DNA from: an uncultured Rhodospirillales bacterium
Lineage (GTDB): Bacteria > Pseudomonadota > Alphaproteobacteria > Acetobacterales > Acetobacteraceae
Reading direction: 5' to 3'
Assembly: GCA_903927465.1 (NCBI GenBank)
Contig: CAIYMY010000015.1
Coordinates: 1-52,987, forward strand
Length of the DNA: 52,987 bases
Below the pieces are notes generated by a model. That model was not told where the DNA came from and ran no database searches. It was given only the letters and a program-made list of their open reading frames with translations. The position numbers and the translations under genes are program-made. Below, piece by piece: positions 52,725-52,987 of this stretch; position 1 is the stretch's first letter; every line of letters begins with the position of its first letter.

Positions 52725-52987
52725 ATGAAGATCGTGGACATCAAGGCATTCCCAACCTCCTTCCCGCTGCCGCCCAATTCCGGGCCCAGGCTTGGGATTG
52801 GCCAGGCGGTGAAGCGCGATGCCGTGATGGTGAAGGTCATCACGGAAGATGGCATTATCGGCTGGGGCGAAAGCCATCATGGCCGCGCCCATACCGCCAT
52901 TGCGAAATTGCTGGAAACCACACTCAAGCAATTGGTGCTGGGCATGGATGCCTTCGACACCACCGGCATCTGGGCGCGCATCTACAA
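52725..52987 (+). CDS. Mandelate racemase/muconate lactonizing enzyme family, N-terminal part (truncated)
   Basis: Enolase-superfamily enzyme cut by the window end; about 87 residues are present. The start MKIVDIKAFPTSFPLPPNSG and VMVKVITEDGIIGWGESHHG match the MR/MLE N-terminal capping domain. The catalytic barrel is outside the window, so the substrate class cannot be assigned. ATG 52725 is preceded by GAGGAG. Confidence 0.8.
   Translation, partial: MKIVDIKAFPTSFPLPPNSGPRLGIGQAVKRDAVMVKVITEDGIIGWGESHHGRAHTAIAKLLETTLKQLVLGMDAFDTTGIWARIY

Overview
The window is GC-rich chromosomal DNA from an alphaproteobacterium. A Rhodospirillales/Acetobacteraceae (Roseomonas-like) relative is the best guess. 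This rests on the contiguous ruvC-ruvA-ruvB-ybgC-tolQ-tolR-tolA-tolB block, typical alphaproteobacterial small families (DUF983, UPF0262, DUF1194), several Bug/TTT-type periplasmic receptors, a long Hint/RTX-type protein and a unimodular QueF. The assignment is inference; no rRNA or tRNA gene was recognised.

Layout. 1-6166 (minus): Holliday-junction processing and Tol-Pal envelope genes, with an array of perfect hairpins between ruvB and ruvA and a palindromic element forming the 3' end of ruvC. 6258-10541 (minus): a 1427-residue GND-repeat protein with a C-terminal Hint domain and a large internal duplication. 10963-16417: a racemase, two small conserved genes, and a sugar/protein-glycosylation operon (SPINDLY/OGT-like transferase, RfbC-like epimerase, SDR). 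16576-21612: parE, an MsbA-like ABC exporter and a permease split into two homologous genes.

22068-26968 (plus): a tightly packed cluster of a RibD-type reductase, an MDR dehydrogenase, a divergent PTPS/QueD-fold protein, a FitAB/VapBC toxin-antitoxin pair, a GT4 glycosyltransferase and a SAM methyltransferase. I read it as a candidate pathway for a glycosylated, methylated pterin-like compound. It is the best candidate here for an undescribed system. It is followed by otnK-otnC and a DUF4406-like gene, then an ATP-grasp ligase on the other strand.

30708-37916: a chemoreceptor, an IS66 transposase relic, a DUF1194 protein, a DegT aminotransferase, a DUF4214 protein, tadA, a repeat-bearing intergenic stretch, an M20 carbamoylase-like amidohydrolase and a short hypothetical gene. 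37927-44767: an SDR, a Bug receptor, and a six-gene queuosine operon (queA-tgt-queF-queG-queC-Vut_1 transporter) whose junctions overlap by 4 or 14 nt. 44768-47679: two Bug receptors flanking a 4,5-dihydroxyphthalate-decarboxylase-like protein. 47738-50870: the Anbu proteasome-like peptidase operon (ATP-grasp, alpha-E, Anbu) without the usual transglutaminase. 51009-52621: an amidase with a coupled small protein. The window ends inside a mandelate-racemase/muconate-lactonizing family gene.

Most operons use 4-nt ATGA/GTGA stop-start overlaps. Starts were moved inward wherever the longest open frame began in intergenic or upstream coding DNA.
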